From contig JAIYBU010000178.1 of assembly GCA_027488335.1 (NCBI GenBank), positions 1 to 64,000 on the forward strand: DNA of 64,000 nucleotides. The letters run 5' to 3'. Numbering within the stretch: position 1 is the first letter of the stretch; the number at the start of each line of letters is the position of its first letter. Position numbers and translations under genes: made by a program. Shown one piece after another: positions 61,321 through 64,000 of the stretch. The notes under the pieces are model-generated. The model was not told the DNA's origin. It saw only the letters and a list, made by a program, of their open reading frames with translations, and did no database searches. This DNA comes from Cytophagaceae bacterium (GTDB lineage Bacteria > Bacteroidota > Bacteroidia > Cytophagales > Spirosomataceae).

Positions 61321-61376
61321 CGGGATAACTCGAAAATCACATCTAAACTCACTTTTTCGATTTTTTGGCATAAGAT

Positions 61377-61408
61377 TTGACTTATTTCGAGAAATTCTTG
61401 TAGCTTTG
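61377..61408 (+). promoter_or_regulatory. Strong Bacteroidota-type promoter before the 120-residue ORF
   Basis: TTTG ending at 61379 and TAGCTTTG at 61401-61408, separated by 21 bases, match both promoter elements. Transcription should begin near 61414, only about five bases before the ATG at 61419. Confidence 0.6.
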
Positions 61409-61418
61409 CGTTCCTAAA

Positions 61419-61781
61419 ATGAAGAAGTACTCCTACATATCACGTGCTTTTGGACTTTTGATGTTCACGATGGTGATGCTGACGAGCGTTTTCGGCAAGC
61501 AGCTACCCCAACATAAACATGATAAGCCCAATAAACCAAAGCAAGAAAAAACCGACAAAAAGCAACAACCCGAAAACCAAACAGTTGTTAGCGAGTTGTC
61601 GTTGGAGGTGGTTGTACCCAGCCATGCGTTCGACTTTAACCACGACGCCCTCATTTTACCTACTCCGCAAGTTATTTATCTAAATATCGAGAAAACGGCT
61701 AAAGTTTTTACTAAGCCTATTTTCGTACTTTCTTATTTCGAGAATCTCTACGAGCATTTTATTGCTCCCAATGCCCCATAA
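61419..61781 (+). CDS. Small exported or membrane-anchored protein upstream of secDF
   Basis: This 120-residue protein of unknown function has an N-terminal hydrophobic segment (FGLLMFTMVMLTSVFG) that may be a signal peptide or anchor. A Lys/Pro/Gln-rich linker (about 30-55) follows, and then a short ordered part (SELSLEVVVPSHAFDFNHDALILP, ending FVLSYFENLYEHFIAPNAP). It lies 120 bases before secDF on the same strand and has a strong promoter with almost no leader, so it could be co-transcribed with secDF. I do not recognise a family. Confidence 0.6.
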   Translation: MKKYSYISRAFGLLMFTMVMLTSVFGKQLPQHKHDKPNKPKQEKTDKKQQPENQTVVSELSLEVVVPSHAFDFNHDALILPTPQVIYLNIEKTAKVFTKPIFVLSYFENLYEHFIAPNAP

Positions 61782-61901
61782 ATCTTTCGCTTTGAGAGAA
61801 AACTTTTTTTCTTTCTTAATTTTTCTGTCAAAATCATGACTCGCTCATGATTCCATGTATTATTTTCTATCAAATTTTATTATTACAAACATTTCCCTAA
61901 A

Positions 61902-64000
61902 ATGAGAAACAAAGGTGGTATAGTCGCCCTATTGGTGGCTTTTTTAGCAATTAGTATCTATTTCTTGGCTCGTACTTGGAAAGCCAACGATATTAGAAAA
62001 GACGCAGAAGCGTATGCAACAGATAAATCTGGCAAAGTAGATTACACAAAAAAACAACGCTACTTAGATTCACTTTGGAAACAACCTGTTTTCTTAGGAA
62101 TGACTACTACCGAAGACCTAATGAAACAAGAATTAGGCTTAGGTCTTGACCTTCAAGGTGGTATGAGCGTAATTTTGGAGGTTTCTCCGACCGAAATCGT
62201 TCGTGCATTGGCTGGCTCACGTGACCCTAAAGTAGCAGAAGCTATCTCAAAAGCACAAGAAAGAGCGGCAACAAGTAGTACAAATTTCGTTGATTTGTTT
62301 GCTGAAGAGTTCAAAAAAGTTGCTCCAGATACAAAATTGGCGAGCATTTTCTCAAATAGCTCTAACCGTGGTGTATTGAGCTTAGAATCTTCTGACAGCC
62401 AAGTTGTTAGCTACATCAAAAAAGAAGTTGATGGTGCTTTCGACCGTGCGTTCCGTATTATCCAAACACGTGTGGATAAATTTGGTGTGGCTAACCCTAA
62501 CTTACAACGTTTGTCAGGTACTAACCGTATCCAAGTTGAATTACCAGGTGTTGATAATCCACAACGTGTGCGTAAATTACTTTCGGGTGCTGCAAAATTG
62601 GAATTCTGCGAGGTTTACACCATGCAAGAAATTGCTCCTGCATTTGATGGTTTGGCAGCAATTTTATTACAAATGGATGCTGAGGCTAAGGCTTCTGCTA
62701 AAACTGATTTAGGCAAAATAGCAGGAAAAGGCGATAACGTAGCAACTGCTACGAAAGATTCTTCAAAAAATAGCTTGGCGGCTAAATTGGCTGGTGGAAG
62801 CAAAACAGATACTTCTAAGAAAGATTCGGCTGCTTTGGCTCAACGCCAAACAAACGCATTCAGTAACTTATTTATCGGAACTGGTTACGGTGTGGCTGTA
62901 CGTGTAAAAGATACTTCACGTGTGAACCAAATCATGCGTCGCCCTGATGTTCAGACGCTTTTCCCTGCGAATGCAAGTGCCGTATATGATGTTAAGCCTC
63001 GTGCAAACGGTACAAACGTGAACGAAGAAATCGTTGATATGTATTTCGTGAAAGATTTAGGTAAAGCTCCATTGGAAGGTGATGTTGTAACTAACGCAAC
63101 ACAAGATTTTGACGAAAGAGGTAAGCCAGCAGTAGAAATGCAAATGAATGCAGAAGGTGCAAGAAAATGGAAAGCGTTGACAGGTGCAAACATCGGCCGT
63201 CCGATTGCTATCATTCTTGATAACTTCGTTTACTCAGCTCCAAACGTAAACGGTGAAATCGGTGGTGGACGCTCAAGCATCAGCGGTAACTTTACTGTAG
63301 AAGAAGCTCTTGACCTTGCAAACGTATTGAAAGCTGGTAAACTTCCTGCTCCAACCAACGTAATCTCTGAAGACATCGTGGGTGCAACCGTAGGTTCGGA
63401 AGCAGCTCGTGCGGGTATTCTTTCTTCGGTAATTGGTGTATTGTTTGTATTGGCTTTCGTAATGATTTATTACAACAAAGCTGGTTTGATTGCCAACATC
63501 GCCCTTATCGTTAACTTATTCTTGTTGTTGGGTGTAATGGCATCTTTTGGTGCAACGCTTACATTACCGGGTATCGCAGGTTTAGTACTCTCGGTTGGTA
63601 TGTCGGTCGATGCGAACGTTTTGATTTACGAGCGTATCAAAGAAGAATTATTGTTGGGTAAAACTTTCCCAGTGGCGGTGCGTGATGGTTTCCAAAATGC
63701 AATGTCATCAATCATTGACTCAAACGTTACGACTTTAATTACGGGTGCTGTATTGTTTATCTTTGGTTCGGGCTTGATTCTTGGTTTTGCAACGACGCTT
63801 TTGATTGGTATTTTCACATCATTGTTCTCGGCGATTTTTGTTTCAAGATTATTCTTCGAATACTATATCAGCAAAGGAAAAACGGTTTCTTTCTTCACGA
63901 AATTTACTGAAAAATTATTCAAAGACTCAAACTTTGATTTTGTGTCGAAACGTAAATTGTACTACACTATTTCAAGTGCGATTATCATCTTAGGTATTGT
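61902..64000 (+). CDS. secDF: Protein translocase subunit SecDF (fused), 5' part
   Basis: SecDF uses the proton gradient to help pull proteins across the inner membrane after SecYEG. The window shows 699 codons; the frame is open at the right edge. A first membrane helix (GGIVALLVAFLAISIYFLA) is followed by LGLGLDLQGGMSVILEV and the large periplasmic P1 domain. FTVEEALDLANVLKAGKLP precedes the SecD helices IGVLFVLAFVMIYYNKAG and LVLSVGMSVDANVLIYERIKEEL, the latter holding the conserved Asp. A new helix (KLYYTISSAIIILGIV) at the edge starts the SecF half, so the fused form is likely. A low-complexity Lys/Ser/Asp insertion (SKKDSAALAQ region) lies near residue 300. Confidence 0.93.
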   Translation, partial: MRNKGGIVALLVAFLAISIYFLARTWKANDIRKDAEAYATDKSGKVDYTKKQRYLDSLWKQPVFLGMTTTEDLMKQELGLGLDLQGGMSVILEVSPTEIVRALAGSRDPKVAEAISKAQERAATSSTNFVDLFAEEFKKVAPDTKLASIFSNSSNRGVLSLESSDSQVVSYIKKEVDGAFDRAFRIIQTRVDKFGVANPNLQRLSGTNRIQVELPGVDNPQRVRKLLSGAAKLEFCEVYTMQEIAPAFDGLAAILLQMDAEAKASAKTDLGKIAGKGDNVATATKDSSKNSLAAKLAGGSKTDTSKKDSAALAQRQTNAFSNLFIGTGYGVAVRVKDTSRVNQIMRRPDVQTLFPANASAVYDVKPRANGTNVNEEIVDMYFVKDLGKAPLEGDVVTNATQDFDERGKPAVEMQMNAEGARKWKALTGANIGRPIAIILDNFVYSAPNVNGEIGGGRSSISGNFTVEEALDLANVLKAGKLPAPTNVISEDIVGATVGSEAARAGILSSVIGVLFVLAFVMIYYNKAGLIANIALIVNLFLLLGVMASFGATLTLPGIAGLVLSVGMSVDANVLIYERIKEELLLGKTFPVAVRDGFQNAMSSIIDSNVTTLITGAVLFIFGSGLILGFATTLLIGIFTSLFSAIFVSRLFFEYYISKGKTVSFFTKFTEKLFKDSNFDFVSKRKLYYTISSAIIILGI

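Noticed and set aside
61832-61852. AATCATGA-CTCGC-TCATGATT hairpin before secDF as a terminator
   Set aside because: The stem is only eight weak pairs with no following T tract, and it lies in the likely leader of secDF.

Overview
The window comes from a Bacteroidota genome of moderate to low GC content. It is probably a member of the Cytophagales (Spirosomataceae-like), although the genus cannot be fixed from sequence alone. The phylum call rests on several things: repeated -7 promoter elements of the form TAnnTTTG upstream of genes; an envelope cluster typical of the phylum (nadK, two DUF6089-type proteins, uppS, bamA, two ompH/skp); a meso-DAP-type murE; a fused secDF; a NagB-PIG-L fusion; and a short LeuA without the regulatory domain. 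Most of the sequence is ordinary chromosomal backbone with short gaps and simple hairpin terminators.

Layout: 1-4.2 kb holds leuA and a large FAD/Fe-S oxidoreductase. 4.4-6.2 kb is an AT-rich accessory islet beside an initiator tRNA gene (6.3 kb). It contains a stand-alone PD-(D/E)XK nuclease-like gene converging on a small toxin-antitoxin-like pair, whose GNAT gene carries an in-frame TGA. 6.5-10.1 kb holds two GTPases (era, der) around a DMT permease. 10.3-14.4 kb has a DsbD-N-like protein, a DEDDy exonuclease, a lysophospholipid acyltransferase and gapN. 14.5-21.8 kb has metG, an M28 peptidase, an Uma2-like protein, gcvT and murE. 22-29.7 kb has a methyltransferase, argD, a thioredoxin-fold protein, an SDR, an altronate dehydratase-like enzyme and an MBL/beta-CASP RNase-like protein. 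29.8-37.5 kb is the envelope cluster. 37.8-42.4 kb has a WG-repeat protein and an aldehyde dehydrogenase/FAH-fold pair. 42.5-49.5 kb is the ilvDBNC-ilvA cluster. 49.5-56 kb is a six-gene surface-glycan-like operon. 56.3-64 kb has nagB-PIG-L, lpdA, a frameshifted metallopeptidase lipoprotein, a small secreted protein and the start of secDF, which is cut by the window edge.

The most informative item outside the larger reading frames is a complete attenuator upstream of ilvD. It consists of a 16-residue Ile/Leu-rich leader peptide (42621-42671), a mutually exclusive antiterminator arm and a 16-bp terminator. Leucine/isoleucine/valine synthesis genes are therefore probably controlled by ribosome stalling.

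The second theme is a set of intergenic hairpins whose AT-rich stems differ from site to site but which are interrupted by short GC-rich inserts with shared cores (TCGCCGCTG, GGCGGCATTC, TCGCTCAGCCA, AGTCCGAT). A related CCCCTTTAGGGG element sits directly against several start codons. In two cases repeat DNA is read as protein: the N-terminus of the WbqC-like protein and the C-terminus of the acyltransferase. No insertion sequence, prophage or CRISPR array is visible.
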